The notes under the pieces were generated by a model, which was not told where the DNA came from, did not search any database, and worked only from the letters and a program-made list of their open reading frames with translations. This document shows, in pieces, positions 37,985 through 46,473 of a DNA stretch of 64,000 nt. Within the stretch, counting starts at the first letter, position 1; each line of letters opens with the position of its first letter. Made by a program: the position numbers and the translations under genes. The DNA is from Bacillus siamensis KCTC 13613 (GTDB taxonomy: Bacteria > Bacillota > Bacilli > Bacillales > Bacillaceae). The stretch is from the NCBI RefSeq assembly GCF_000262045.1, contig NZ_AJVF01000041.1, positions 372,001-436,000 of the forward strand. Direction: 5' to 3'.

Positions 37985-38492
37985 ATGATAACTAAAATGA
38001 CTCGATTCAATATGAAAGACTTCAATAAACCAAACGAACCTATCGTTGTTTCAGGGAGAATCATCCCTTCATTTGAAAAATGTGTGGACATATACAGAGG
38101 AGATATTTGCTGAACCTTATGTCAAAAAATATGACGATGAAGAAATTGATGTCAGTTATATTGAAGAAGAGGATAAAGTTGTCTTTTTTTATTACGCAGA
38201 GAACCACTGTGTCGGCCGGAGTAAGCTTCGTTCTACTTGGAATGGATACGCACTGATTGAAGACATTGACGTTGCAAATAGAAAAAATGGTGTCGGGACG
38301 GCTTTATTACATAAAGCGATTGAGTGGGCAAAGGAGAATCATTTATGCGGTCTCATGCTTGAAACACAAGATATTAACATTTCAGCTTGTCATTTTTATG
38401 CTAAAAATAACTTTGTCATAGGAGCGGCCGATACAATGCGTTATTCCAATTTTTCAACAGCATATAGCGGGAGTGTCGCAATGTATTTATAA
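37985..38492 (+). pseudogene. satA: Frameshifted streptothricin acetyltransferase (satA/yyaR-like)
   Basis: The N-terminal part (37985 on, MITKMTRFNMKDFNKPNEPI, about 32 codons) and the rest (GNAT domain with GVGTALLHKAIEWAK and GLMLETQDINISACHFY) are in different frames. They switch at a run of five A near 38078, where the first frame ends in CVDIYRGDIC and the second continues VWTYTEE. Together they match streptothricin acetyltransferase of B. subtilis. The C-terminus also differs. A sequencing error in the A run cannot be excluded. It lies upstream of tet(L), as in B. subtilis, where both genes are close neighbours near the origin. Confidence 0.8.
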
Positions 38493-38532
38493 TATCGGAT
38501 TGAGGATTTTTCTTTTTTTGCATCGAGCCTTA

Positions 38533-38560
38533 TTGTCGTATACCTTAATCTGTATATAAT
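38533..38560 (+). promoter_or_regulatory. Probable promoter of the tet(L) transcript
   Basis: TTGTCG (38533-38538) and TATAAT (38555-38560) are 16 bases apart, about 30 bases before the leader peptide. Confidence 0.65.
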
Positions 38561-38593
38561 AAGATATATCAATCTATGCAGGGGGAGTTAAGT

Positions 38594-38656
38594 ATGAAGT
38601 GCAAAAAAATGAACAGGGTACAATTAAAAGAGGGAAGCGTATCAATGGCCCTATAA
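38594..38656 (+). CDS. tet(L) leader peptide
   Basis: A 20-residue ORF, MKCKKMNRVQLKEGSVSMAL, which matches the leader peptide of tet(L)-type genes almost residue for residue. GGGGGAG lies before the ATG. In known tet(L) genes translation of this leader and re-initiation, sensitive to tetracycline, control the pump. It ends 33 bases before the pump's GTG. Confidence 0.88.
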   Translation: MKCKKMNRVQLKEGSVSMAL

Positions 38657-38689
38657 ACTGCGTCTGCCCTCATTAATGGAGGGGAAATT

Positions 38690-40066
38690 GTGAATACCCC
38701 TTATTCACAATCAACTTTACGGCACAACCAAGTGTTCATTTGGCTTTGTGTTCTGTCATTTTTCAGCGTATTAAATGAAATGGTTTTGAACGTCTCGTTA
38801 CCTGATATCGCCAACGACTTTCATAAACTGCCAGCGAGTGCAAACTGGGTGAACACGGCCTTTATGCTCACCTTTTCCATCGGAACTGCTCTGTATGGGA
38901 AGTTATCGGATCAACTGGGCATCAAAAAGCTGCTCCTGTTTGGGATTATGGTCAATGGCTTCGGATCAATCATTGGATTTGTCGGACACTCTTTCTTTCC
39001 TTTACTCATTCTGGCCCGATTTATTCAAGGGGCTGGTGCTGCCGCATTCCCGGCACTTGTAATGGTTGCAGTCGTACGCTATATTCCGAAAGAAAACAGG
39101 GGTAAAGCATTTGGTCTGATCGGGTCGCTGGTGGCAATGGGGGAAGGTGTCGGACCAGCTATTGGCGGAATGATCGCTCATTATATTCACTGGTCATATT
39201 TGCTGCTTATTCCAACAGCAACAGTTATCACTGTTCCATTCCTGATAAAACTGCTTGAAAAGGAAGAAAGAATCAGCGGGCGCTTTGATATGGCGGGGAT
39301 TATATTAATGTCTGCAGGCATCGTATTTTTTCTGCTGTTTACAACGTCATATAGAATGTCTTTTCTGATCATCAGTATTCTAGCTTTCCTGATATTTGTG
39401 AAACATATTAGGAAAACTCAAGATCCCTTTGTTGACCCTGCAATGGGGAAAAATGTCTTGTTTATGATGGGCGTCCTTTGCGGAGGCCTGATATTCGGCA
39501 CTGCTGCAGGATTTGTGTCTATGGTTCCTTATATGATGAAAGATGTTCACCATTTAAGTACTGCGGTAATTGGAATCGGGATTATGTTCCCCGGGACGAT
39601 GAGCGTCATCATCTTCGGTTACATTGGAGGATTGCTTGTTGATCGGAAAGGTTCTTTATATGTGCTCACCATCGGGATTGTATTGATGTCTTCCAGCTTT
39701 TTAATCGCTGCCTTTTTTATAGATGCGACACCTTGGCTCATGACCGTTATAATCGTTTTTGTTTTTGGGGGACTCTCCTTCACAAAAACGGTTATATCTA
39801 CAATTGTGTCTGGCAGTTTAAAACAAAAGGAAGCCGGGGCCGGAATGAGTCTGCTTAATTTTACGAGCTTTCTATCAGAGGGAACGGGCATTGCGATTGC
39901 AGGCGGTTTATTATCGATCCGCTTGCTGGATCAAAGGCTGCTGCCTGTTAACGCTGATCATTCTGCTTATTTGTACAGTAATATGCTGATCCTATTTGCA
40001 GGAATCATCGTTATGAGCTGGCTGGTAACCCTGAATGTCTATAAACGTTCGCGGAGAAATGACTAA
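38690..40066 (+). CDS. tet(L): Tetracycline efflux MFS transporter Tet(L)
   Basis: A 458-residue MFS antiporter with 14 transmembrane segments. Length and sequence match Tet(L), including [20 protein letters not shown], motif [12 protein letters not shown] and motif C-like [13 protein letters not shown]. It exports tetracycline-metal complexes and also Na+ or K+ in exchange for protons in B. subtilis. The start is GTG behind AATGGAGGGG. With differences throughout, it looks like the chromosomal Bacillus form rather than a recent plasmid copy. A strong terminator follows. Confidence 0.93.
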   Translation: MNTPYSQSTLRHNQVFIWLCVLSFFSVLNEMVLNVSLPDIANDFHKLPASANWVNTAFMLTFSIGTALYGKLSDQLGIKKLLLFGIMVNGFGSIIGFVGHSFFPLLILARFIQGAGAAAFPALVMVAVVRYIPKENRGKAFGLIGSLVAMGEGVGPAIGGMIAHYIHWSYLLLIPTATVITVPFLIKLLEKEERISGRFDMAGIILMSAGIVFFLLFTTSYRMSFLIISILAFLIFVKHIRKTQDPFVDPAMGKNVLFMMGVLCGGLIFGTAAGFVSMVPYMMKDVHHLSTAVIGIGIMFPGTMSVIIFGYIGGLLVDRKGSLYVLTIGIVLMSSSFLIAAFFIDATPWLMTVIIVFVFGGLSFTKTVISTIVSGSLKQKEAGAGMSLLNFTSFLSEGTGIAIAGGLLSIRLLDQRLLPVNADHSAYLYSNMLILFAGIIVMSWLVTLNVYKRSRRND

Positions 40067-40072
40067 AAAGGG

Positions 40073-40111
40073 AAAAGGATCAAACTTGATAAAAGTTTTG
40101 ATCCTTTTTTT
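40073..40111 (+). terminator. Terminator after tet(L)
   Basis: AAAAGGATCAAAACTT-type arms: AAAGGATCAAA and TTTGATCCTTT pair across GTT-containing loop sequence, followed by TTTTTT. Confidence 0.88.
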
Positions 40112-40164
40112 GAGGAGCTTCCTTATTCCGAAACCTTTTGTCGATCAATGAAAGGAGAGTTAAG

Positions 40165-40383
40165 GTGAATTACATTTATAAGAAAAAGGAAAAGAAAAAT
40201 GGAAATTGTATCATTTCAATCAGAGATAAATGGGAGAATGCACTTATTGAGTTTGAACAAAAAAATAATCAAATTGAGATCGTGATCAATTACCGTAACG
40301 AGAAAACAACTAAGTTTTCACTGCCAATCGAGACTTTTGAAAAAGTGTATGAGGATATTAAAATAGGCCGGAGAGAAAGTTAA
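40165..40383 (+). CDS. Hypothetical 72-residue charged protein
   Basis: A 72-residue ORF with GTG start behind GAAAGGAGAG. The protein is rich in Lys, Asn, Glu and Ile (YIYKKKEKKNGNCIISIRDK at the N-terminus), without membrane segments. The beta-strand-like pattern NNQIEIVINYRNEKTTKFSL suggests a small alpha/beta fold. No family recognised. AT-rich codon use differs from the core blocks. Confidence 0.6.
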   Translation: MNYIYKKKEKKNGNCIISIRDKWENALIEFEQKNNQIEIVINYRNEKTTKFSLPIETFEKVYEDIKIGRRES

Positions 40384-40549
40384 TCATTCTGTTTGAAAAT
40401 GACCATGAAGTTCGTAAGCAGTATGGTTTTAACATGCATCTGGATTCCCCTAGAAAAGCAAAGGTTTTTGGGGATTTATGTTAAAATATAATAGTAAGAA
40501 CCTTATGCAGCGGACAGGGAGTATTGTTGCTTAATAAGGAGATGGATCA

Positions 40550-41086
40550 ATGAAAAAAAATATTCACATACTAGGAGCCTCTGGAGTCGGAACTTCAACA
40601 TTGGGTGCTGCATTATCAAAGCATTTGCCTCATACGCATCTTGATACTGATGATTACTATTGGACAGATAAATTCACTAAAAAAAGAGAAATTCCTGAAA
40701 GAAGAAAGCTGCTTGATAAAGACTTAACAATAAATGAGAAATGGATTCTTTCCGGCGCAGTGTGCCGCTGGGGCGATGATCTAAAAAGTGATTTTGACCT
40801 TGTCATCTTCTTATGGATTCCGCAAGATATCCGGCTTAAGAGATTAAGGCATAGGGAATTTCAGCGTTATGGAAACGAAGTGTTAGCCGGCGGCAGTAAA
40901 TATGAAGAATCAAAAACATTTTTAGAGTGGGCATCGCTATATGATAATGCTGGAATGGAAGTTAGAAGTAAAGCTTTACACGAACATTGGATGGCAGATT
41001 TATCTTGTCCAGTGTTAAGAATTGAAGGAGATTACTCAGTCAATGAAAGAGTTGACCGTGTCTTGGATTATTTGAATTCTAATTAA
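40550..41086 (+). CDS. P-loop nucleoside/nucleotide kinase-like protein
   Basis: A 178-residue AAA_17/AAA_18-type P-loop protein. Walker A is GASGVGTST near residue 9, with Thr in place of the usual Lys-adjacent Gly-Lys arrangement: the lysine of GxxxxGK[ST] is replaced (GVGTST). DLVIFLWIPQDIRLKRLRHRE is a typical kinase lid region. Similar proteins occur in Firmicutes as shikimate- or adenylate-kinase-like proteins of unknown substrate. Lack of the lysine raises doubt about kinase activity, although this variant is common in this subfamily. ATG behind AAGGAGATGG. Confidence 0.75.
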   Translation: MKKNIHILGASGVGTSTLGAALSKHLPHTHLDTDDYYWTDKFTKKREIPERRKLLDKDLTINEKWILSGAVCRWGDDLKSDFDLVIFLWIPQDIRLKRLRHREFQRYGNEVLAGGSKYEESKTFLEWASLYDNAGMEVRSKALHEHWMADLSCPVLRIEGDYSVNERVDRVLDYLNSN

Positions 41087-41525
41087 ACTAACGGAGATAA
41101 CTGCATAAGAGAAATTCAATTGAAAGTAGCTTTCGCAGAGGTATATAAAAAATTTTAGTTTATGTTGAGAACGATGTTCACCTTCACTGCTTGTTCAATT
41201 AGAGGAAGTGATTCTTCCTTAAGGGAGATCACTTTTGCTTATTCGACTAAAGCAGCAGTTTAGCGGAAGAAGGAGAAAAATCAGAATACTAAATGGTGTA
41301 AAACGAGGTTATTAATACGAAGGATTGAAAAAAGAAGAACACGCAACAGATTCACTTGCTCTTGTTGGGGGGGGCAAGTGTTGACAACCCTATTACTGGT
41401 TTAATTAAAGAAGGAGTATAAAACCTGTGTCAATGATGTTACGAGATATCTGCGACACAGGTTTTATATGTAGGTAACTCATCTTCTTATATATTTAACA
41501 TTGCATTTTTTTATTATGCAATCGT
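41087..41525. other. Gene-poor stretch with hairpins and a G8 tract
   Basis: No convincing gene. AAGTGATTCTTCC and GGGAGATCACTT form a hairpin near 41206-41236. A weak 19-codon ORF begins with TTG at 41325 and reads LKKEEHATDSLALVGGGKC, broken at a run of eight G; with one G fewer it would continue SVDNPITGLIKEGV and end at 41420. A 14-base inverted repeat follows at 41418-41467. Confidence 0.6.
41418..41467. terminator. 14-base inverted repeat, terminator-like
   Basis: ATAAAACCTGTGTC and GACACAGGTTTTAT are perfect arms with a 22-base loop. It may terminate transcription of the PadR gene from the right or of a lost gene on the left. The T run is only four bases. Confidence 0.6.
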
Positions 41526-42053
41526 TCATTCTATTTCTGCTTTCAATTTTTCGAACCATTCTAAATTAACCAAGTGATGTGAACGGGAATTTTCGTTCAT
41601 ACGGCGAAAGTAATTGATTGTGCCCGGAATTTCTTGAGTGACAGACAGGTATTCATCAAGGAGCTCGATTCGAGTTTTAGTCTGATCGATTTGTGATTGG
41701 ATCAGATCCAGTAATTTATTTTTGTCGAATTCATCGGCAAAGAGTAACGCCCCATAAAATTGCAGGTTCACATATTCCGATTTGGTGCCGTATTTGATCA
41801 TTAATTTCTCGAATTCTGCCCTTCCCGATTCTGTGACGTTAAAGTTACGGATTTCACGCCCGCTGGCTGAGGGTTTCTGATGAATCTGTTCGATAAAACA
41901 CTTTTCTTCAAGTTGCTGCAGATTGTAATAAAATGAACCTTTTGTGAAGTTAACAATGTATTTGTAATGACGTTTTTCCATTAAGGCCAGAAGTTCATAG
42001 CCATGTGCGCCGGGATTTTGGATGAGCAGGCCAAGGATAAGTAAGGGAATTAT
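41526..42053 (-). CDS. PadR family transcriptional regulator without a canonical start
   Basis: The open frame encodes a typical PadR protein: IPLLILGLLIQNPGAHGYEL, then FTKGSFYYNLQQLEEKCFI (winged helix, wing region) and a helical C-terminal domain (about 105-175). An ATG exists only at codon 26, which would remove the first helix of the winged helix. Upstream the frame has no ATG, GTG or TTG before a stop, but GAAGGTGA lies seven bases before ATA ATT. So it either starts at a rare ATA/ATT codon or has lost its start. It overlaps the end of the esterase gene by four bases, implying coupling. Confidence 0.7.
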   Translation of the reverse strand: MIPLLILGLLIQNPGAHGYELLALMEKRHYKYIVNFTKGSFYYNLQQLEEKCFIEQIHQKPSASGREIRNFNVTESGRAEFEKLMIKYGTKSEYVNLQFYGALLFADEFDKNKLLDLIQSQIDQTKTRIELLDEYLSVTQEIPGTINYFRRMNENSRSHHLVNLEWFEKLKAEIE

Positions 42054-42892
42054 GGTTTCATCACCTTCGCCATCCGCGCCTCAAATTCCGCGTACGTGAT
42101 TTTGCCCGAAGCCAAATCCATACTATGAAGGTAAATCTGTTCTGTTTTAGAATAGCCACCCTTCACTCTCAGTGATTGCTCCTCTCCCGAAATAGGTTTC
42201 AGGATATGGCACTTTTTCGAAAAAGCCTCGAAATAGCGGTAACCGAATTTGCGTTGTGAAGCTGCGTCTAAATGAATGCCATCAGGATTCGCAGTCAAAC
42301 CTGTTGCCGTAACAAAATAACAATTCGGTTGTTCATTAGCGAAACGCAGCAATTGTTCATTAACCTGTCGAAATTCGGTCGCATGCTGTCCAAAACCGGT
42401 CTTCCCAAGAAAGTCACCAAGCCCTCCAATCATCAACGGTACCTCATCAAGTTTCAACTCGTTTCTTAGCGTCTCGATGATAAGGGTTAATTTCTCGTAA
42501 TAAGTTTCATGCAGCGAACGATAACTGTCACTCTCACCTTGGTGCCAAAGGATTCCGCAAATTTGACTGGACCGGAGGGCGAAGCGGGCTTCGGACAAAG
42601 CATGCTGAAAAAGGATGCCTTCCGGATGCCAGTCATTCAATGAACTGCCACCTTCCGCACAAGGGATCAAGCCAATTTCTTCATCGGGATGAGCTTTCGA
42701 CCATGCATCTGCAAAAGATGCCGCCAGGCCAACGCCGGAAACCGGACGGTCGTAATTGATCGGCTCTGTCATCATCTGCCACTGTCCATTGCGCAGCATT
42801 TTTATTTTTTCATTATAGATAGGATCTACTTCATTCAAAAATCCACGGCCCGCCATATTCGACTGCCCCAACATCAAAAAAGACTTTATCAT
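42050..42892 (-). CDS. SASA/DUF303 family carbohydrate esterase (sialate O-acetylesterase-like)
   Basis: A 280-residue SGNH-fold esterase of the SASA family (CE6-type). Block I is FLMLGQSNMAG with the nucleophile Ser; ILWHQGESDSY holds the typical WHQGE block, and NPDGIHLDAASQRKFG carries the Asp-x-x-His pair. It should remove acetyl groups from a sugar. The start is ambiguous: ATG at 42892 or an in-frame GTG at 42904; the first has the better spaced AAGAAGTG. A PadR regulator overlaps its end, suggesting an autoregulated two-gene operon. Confidence 0.82.
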   Translation of the reverse strand: MIKSFLMLGQSNMAGRGFLNEVDPIYNEKIKMLRNGQWQMMTEPINYDRPVSGVGLAASFADAWSKAHPDEEIGLIPCAEGGSSLNDWHPEGILFQHALSEARFALRSSQICGILWHQGESDSYRSLHETYYEKLTLIIETLRNELKLDEVPLMIGGLGDFLGKTGFGQHATEFRQVNEQLLRFANEQPNCYFVTATGLTANPDGIHLDAASQRKFGYRYFEAFSKKCHILKPISGEEQSLRVKGGYSKTEQIYLHSMDLASGKITYAEFEARMAKVMKP

Positions 42893-43000
42893 CTTATTTT
42901 TCACTTCTTTACATCAATATTTGGTCTAATTAGACTATAGTCAATTCAGTTTGTCTTGTAAAGTTTTAACAAGGTTTTATTAGTATGTATGATAAGCGCT

Positions 43001-43572
43001 CCTGTGGCAGCTACACTCAACCTGCCTATACATAAAAACTTAGGGTTATGCCTGGAAAGGATCAATTCCAGCTTGGATACAAAGGGTACATACAGCTTGC
43101 TTTGCAACGTCCATCAATTGCATACCGATTCATGAAGGCGAATTGCAGAAGTGGAATCCGCTGACCGAGGAGATAGAGATTGATTTTGAAAAACGAGAAT
43201 CAGATGCGGTAATTGGTTATGCAGCTTATTTTGAGTTGATAAATGGCTTCCGAAAAACAGTGTACTGGACAAAGTCACAAGCAGAAAAGCACAAAAAGAA
43301 ATTCAGTAAGTCTGATGTTGGATGCAAAAATGACTGGGATGCGATGGCTCTTAAGACTGTATGAAAAGCAGTTTTGAGCAAGTGGGGGATTCTTTCTAAA
43401 AAGCAGTTATTAATGAAACAGACAGTTCAGAAATTATCGATTCCGAGCCTTCAAACAAAGAAAATACAGAAAACCAAGCGTGCAAGAAGCCGATCCTTTT
43501 GATGGCAAGCCTGTAGAAACAGTGATCCAAGGGCAAACGATTGGCAGGTTGATCAAATCCAGTCAGTCTTAA
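43001..43572 (+). pseudogene. recT (yqaK) remnant
   Basis: Pieces of a RecT single-strand annealing protein: PVAATLNLPIHKNLG (43001 on), QFQLGYKGYIQLAL (near 43067), then in another frame NCIPIHEGELQKWNPLTEEI and ELINGFRKTVYWTKSQAEKH with DWDAMALK, and a C-terminal tail EIIDSEPSNKENTEN followed in another frame by ADPFDGKPVE. At least three frame changes and a deletion in the N-terminal part make it non-functional. RecT of skin and PBSX-like phages is the closest type by memory. Confidence 0.82.
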
Positions 43573-43748
43573 ATTATCGATATTTGAATCACAAGCTTTT
43601 GCTGATTTCTTCGGAGTTAATACTCGATGAGATTTTGGACATTGACGAGGCTCTTGGTTCACGAATTTACCAGATGTATCGTGATTACATAGTGATTATT
43701 AAAGGCGATCGAATGCAATTAAATCATAGGTTAGGTGCTTGGGAATGA
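43573..43748 (+). pseudogene. Fragment of a DnaC-like helicase loader (yqaM)
   Basis: An in-frame segment reading NYRYLNHKLLLISSELILDE then ILDIDEALGSRIYQMYRDY and ending at a stop after HRLGAWE. This matches the C-terminal end of DnaC/IstB-type ATPases of skin (YqaM) and PBSX (XkdC). The N-terminal two thirds with the Walker motifs are absent. Confidence 0.65.
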
Positions 43749-43969
43749 AGGGAAAAACGAATGTAAAAGCAGCTGATGGACTTTATATATTTGGACCTCT
43801 AAGTCTTACAGAATTACTCTAACTAATCCGTTTACTTGAGGAAAAAATAAATAGAGCGGTTGCTGAGTGCTTAAAGCAGTCGTGTCTCTGCTGACAATTT
43901 TAGTCTCCGCACCGAGAATAGAAAAAGAAATTCAGCTATGGGAACAGCTTGACGGGAGGTAAAGAACAG

Positions 43970-44396
43970 TTGAATTGCATTAAGTTCATTGTTTATGGTG
44001 AGCCAATCGCACAGGGGCTGCCAGTGGATCAATACGAAATGGGAAGGTGCATATGCGTGATCCAACGAAATCAAAGTATTTCAAACAGTATGTGGCATTG
44101 GTTGCGTCTCAGCATCGTCCAGAAACAATTATTACTGGTCCTGTCTTTATGGATGTCAGAGTGTATAGACCTATGCCGAAATCAATTTCAAACTCAAAAA
44201 AGAAGAAAGAACAAGCTGAAAAGGGACTTCTGCAGCCGACAACTAAGCTTGATATTGATAACTATGTAAAGGGTGTAAAAGATCCCTGAATCATCTTATT
44301 TACAAAGATGATAGTCAGGTTGGGGATCTGAAAGTAAGCAAGTTTTATAGCGCAGAGCCGAGAGTGGAGATCAAGATAAAAGAGGTTTCTGCCTAA
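43970..44396 (+). pseudogene. RusA-type Holliday junction resolvase remnant (yqaN)
   Basis: The start codon TTG behind GGGAGGTAAAG gives LNCIKFIVYGEPIAQGLP. The frame then changes near 44050 to MRDPTKSKYFKQYVALVASQ and VYRPMPKSISNSKKKKEQAE with TKLDIDNYVKGVKD, and again near 44286 to IYKDDSQVGDLKVSKFYSAE. The Asp residues of DIDNYVKG and DDSQV belong to the RusA active site. Two frameshifts disable it. It matches YqaN of the skin element. Confidence 0.82.
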
Positions 44397-44402
44397 AAAT
44401 AA

Positions 44403-44432
44403 AAAACACCGAAGCGCTTAGCCTCGGTGTTC
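44403..44432 (+). terminator. Terminator-like hairpin after the yqaN remnant
   Basis: AACACCGA and TCGGTGTT form an eight-base stem with a short loop. The T run is short. Confidence 0.6.
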
Positions 44433-44473
44433 ATGATATGGACTGGTCCTTCATAACACAGGGGGCGCTTTTA

Positions 44474-44680
44474 GTGTACAACCCGAGAGAAATAAGCATC
44501 AAAAAAGACTTCAATATTCAGCAGAAAATTGACCCAGGGAAGGTTAAGATAATTGTTTTAGATGGGAATCAAGGAACTGCCCATGTTTTAGATGATCTGG
44601 AGCATGGTAAAACAGTGATTCAAACTGTAAAGGGTAGCTTTGCGCGGGGTGATCATGAGATAGGTTACAAAGTTAGATAA
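44474..44680 (+). CDS. yqaO: Phage-like protein YqaO
   Basis: A 68-residue protein starting with GTG, eight bases after AGGGGG. The sequence (YNPREISIKKDFNIQQKIDP, then KIIVLDGNQGTAHVLDDLEH and VIQTVKGSFARGDHEIGYK) closely matches YqaO of the B. subtilis skin element and its PBSX counterpart, XtrA, with the same length. It is the only phage gene in this segment with an intact frame. Function unknown; in the phages it lies among early/late control genes. Confidence 0.8.
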   Translation: MYNPREISIKKDFNIQQKIDPGKVKIIVLDGNQGTAHVLDDLEHGKTVIQTVKGSFARGDHEIGYKVR

Positions 44681-44713
44681 ACAATCGAATGGATTGGAGT
44701 AACTAGACTAGGG

Positions 44714-44740
44714 GTAGAGGAGGCTGTGAGCCTCCTCATA
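44714..44740. terminator. Terminator between yqaO and the convergent secreted-protein gene
   Basis: GAGGAGGCT and AGCCTCCTC form a nine-base stem with a three-base loop, just past the stop codon of the minus-strand gene. Confidence 0.7.
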
Positions 44741-44741
44741 G

Positions 44742-45008
44742 TTAACTTGAATAGTAGGCGATATAAGTTCCATCAGGATAAAAAGTAACACTGTCTAAAT
44801 AATATGTTATACCTTTATGAATAATTGTTTGTGCTGGATCTGGATCAGAAGCTGTTCCATAAATAACCAGTGTATCTAAAGCAGAAACTTCCTTCGTTGT
44901 AACTTCTCCAGAATGAGTATCAGTAGGGCTTGCGGCAAAGGCAGGAGCTGCAGAAACAAGTAAAGCAAGTGATAAAGCAGAACCAGTTAAAACTTTTTTC
45001 AATCTCAT
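44742..45008 (-). CDS. Secreted protein of unknown function, 88 residues
   Basis: An N-terminal signal peptide (MRLKKVLTGSALSLALLVSA, cleavage likely after AFA) precedes a mature part of about 63 residues, acidic, with ITYYLDSVTFYPDGTYIAYY at the end suggesting beta strands. The ATG is behind AAAGGGAGTGCTTA. It lies on the strand opposite to the prophage fragments, like a moron or host insertion. No family recognised; no cysteine in the mature part. Confidence 0.7.
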   Translation of the reverse strand: MRLKKVLTGSALSLALLVSAAPAFAASPTDTHSGEVTTKEVSALDTLVIYGTASDPDPAQTIIHKGITYYLDSVTFYPDGTYIAYYSS

Positions 45009-45195
45009 TTTAAGCACTCCCTTTTTTTTTTAGTACAACTGCATTATCACATAATATGAAAAAATAACCAAGGGATTTTTTGTTAATATTTTGTGAACTT
45101 AGTTTAAATATAGAATCCTACCGAATGCCTGCTGCCGGAAATGAGGGTGCAGTCTGGGTCCTGTGGAGGAAATATTGTCCAAGACGGAAAGCCTG

Positions 45196-45248
45196 CGGAC
45201 ACTAAACTTACAGTATTACACTGTTTGTTTGGTGTCCGTTTTTTATTT
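45196..45248 (+). repeat. Hairpin element, copy A
   Basis: CGGACACTAAAC at the left and GTTTGGTGTCCG at the right pair across a loop of about 26 bases and are followed by TTTTTTATTT, an intrinsic terminator. A near-identical element occurs in reverse orientation at about 49240-49290 (shared parts: TGCGGACACT, AACTTA, CTG, GGTTTGGTGTCC). Confidence 0.75.
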
Positions 45249-45267
45249 GGAAAAGGAAGACACAACC

Positions 45268-45711
45268 GTGAATCGAAAAGACATTGAAAATCTAATCAAT
45301 AACTATCACTGGATGGTGAAAGAGGTTTATCTTGCAAAAGGTACTTTATGGTTCAACAATTCCTATGAAGAATTGGGGTGTTGCTCAATATGGATTAGAA
45401 GCAGCTATGCCAAAAGGAAGTTCTGGGAAGAGTCAGGCTGAATTGCGGCAAATGGATATGAGAGAGGAACGTTTTTTCAAACGTCTTAAGTATTATCAAG
45501 AACGAGTATATGCAGTTGAGTTGGGGGCAGAAAAGATCAAAGGAGAGCAGCATAAAGTTTTATGATTGCATGATGGAGGGATGAGTTACCGTGCTATTGG
45601 TCTTCACCTTGGCGGGAAACTGTACGCAAAATGAAAGACGAGTTAATCAGTCAATTATGCCAAGATTGCCACTTTGAGTGTTTGTTGAATCCGAAAAAAT
45701 CTGTAGTGTAA
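45268..45711 (+). pseudogene. Phage regulator-like remnant (yqaQ)
   Basis: GTG start behind AAAAGGAAGA; first frame MNRKDIENLINNYHWMVKEV, second frame MKNWGVAQYGLEAAMPKGSS and AELRQMDMREERFFKRLKYY, third parts MSYRAIGLHLGG and VRKMKDELISQLCQDCHFEC. The pieces resemble YqaQ of skin, a late-regulator (ArpU/sigma-region-4-like) protein with a C-terminal helix-turn-helix. At least three frame changes; not functional. Confidence 0.75.
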
Positions 45712-45774
45712 AATGGGAGGAAGGTCGGCGCGGCAGGTTCCTTGGATTGCCCTCCATTCAAATAATTTGAGATA

Positions 45775-45807
45775 AAGCGGCACTGCTAAGAGCGAGGCCG
45801 CTTTTTT
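45775..45807 (+). terminator. Terminator after the yqaQ remnant
   Basis: AAAGCGGC and GCCGCTTT form an eight-base stem, followed by six T. Confidence 0.75.
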
Positions 45808-45841
45808 GTGGGATTTGATTAAGGTATATAGAAAAAGGTTA

Positions 45842-46282
45842 TTAGAATCTGGCAAATCCTGCAGGGTACCAGTTCCCGTTTTGAGCTTTTGCCCAACCGT
45901 AGACTTTTTCTCTAGGGGACAAAATGGCTTCCATATCTGAAGCATCTTCTATGGACTCTGCACAGTAATCGTCATTATATTTTGGGGCGATGTCATAAGT
46001 AACAATATTGCGGCTGTTTGGTTCTTGGCTATTATCAGTCCAAGCAACTCGTTGATAGTAGGTTTTGTTAAATGGAGACTGTAAGCCTTCAACTCTGAAG
46101 ATGTAGGAGTCAATATCTGAATCATATTCTATAGTGGTATAGGCCATGCTTTCTGAGAGCGGTTTAATTTGATTGAATGATTCAACTTTTAGAGTTTGAG
46201 AAGTTTCTGCGGCCGATACTCCAACACCTCCAGAAAATAACATACCTGTTGTTAATGCTAAGAGTCCAAGCTTTTTAATCAT
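45842..46282 (-). CDS. Secreted protein of unknown function, 146 residues
   Basis: A signal peptide (MIKKLGLLALTTGMLFSGGV, cleavage near VSA-AET) and a mature acidic domain of about 122 residues with TTIEYDSDIDSYIFRVEGLQ, one Cys, and a C-terminal block VYGWAKAQNGNWYPAGFARF rich in Trp and aromatic residues. The ATG chosen is nine bases after AAAGGAGG; an ATG three codons upstream is too close. Like the 88-residue protein it is transcribed against the phage genes. No family recognised; it could be a secreted effector, inhibitor or immunity protein. Confidence 0.7.
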   Translation of the reverse strand: MIKKLGLLALTTGMLFSGGVGVSAAETSQTLKVESFNQIKPLSESMAYTTIEYDSDIDSYIFRVEGLQSPFNKTYYQRVAWTDNSQEPNSRNIVTYDIAPKYNDDYCAESIEDASDMEAILSPREKVYGWAKAQNGNWYPAGFARF

Positions 46283-46473
46283 AATAAACATCCTCCTTTA
46301 AATTTTGATACATTAGCAGGATTCTCCGGAAGGTAAAAACATCCTTTGTAAAAATTGTAAATTCGAAATTCGGTCACAAATTAATGAGGTATAGGTGGAT
46401 TTATTGTTCGACAAATTTTGCAAAATGTTCTTTGTCATAATCTCTTACCCGATATTAAGGTAAGGGGAAAAAC

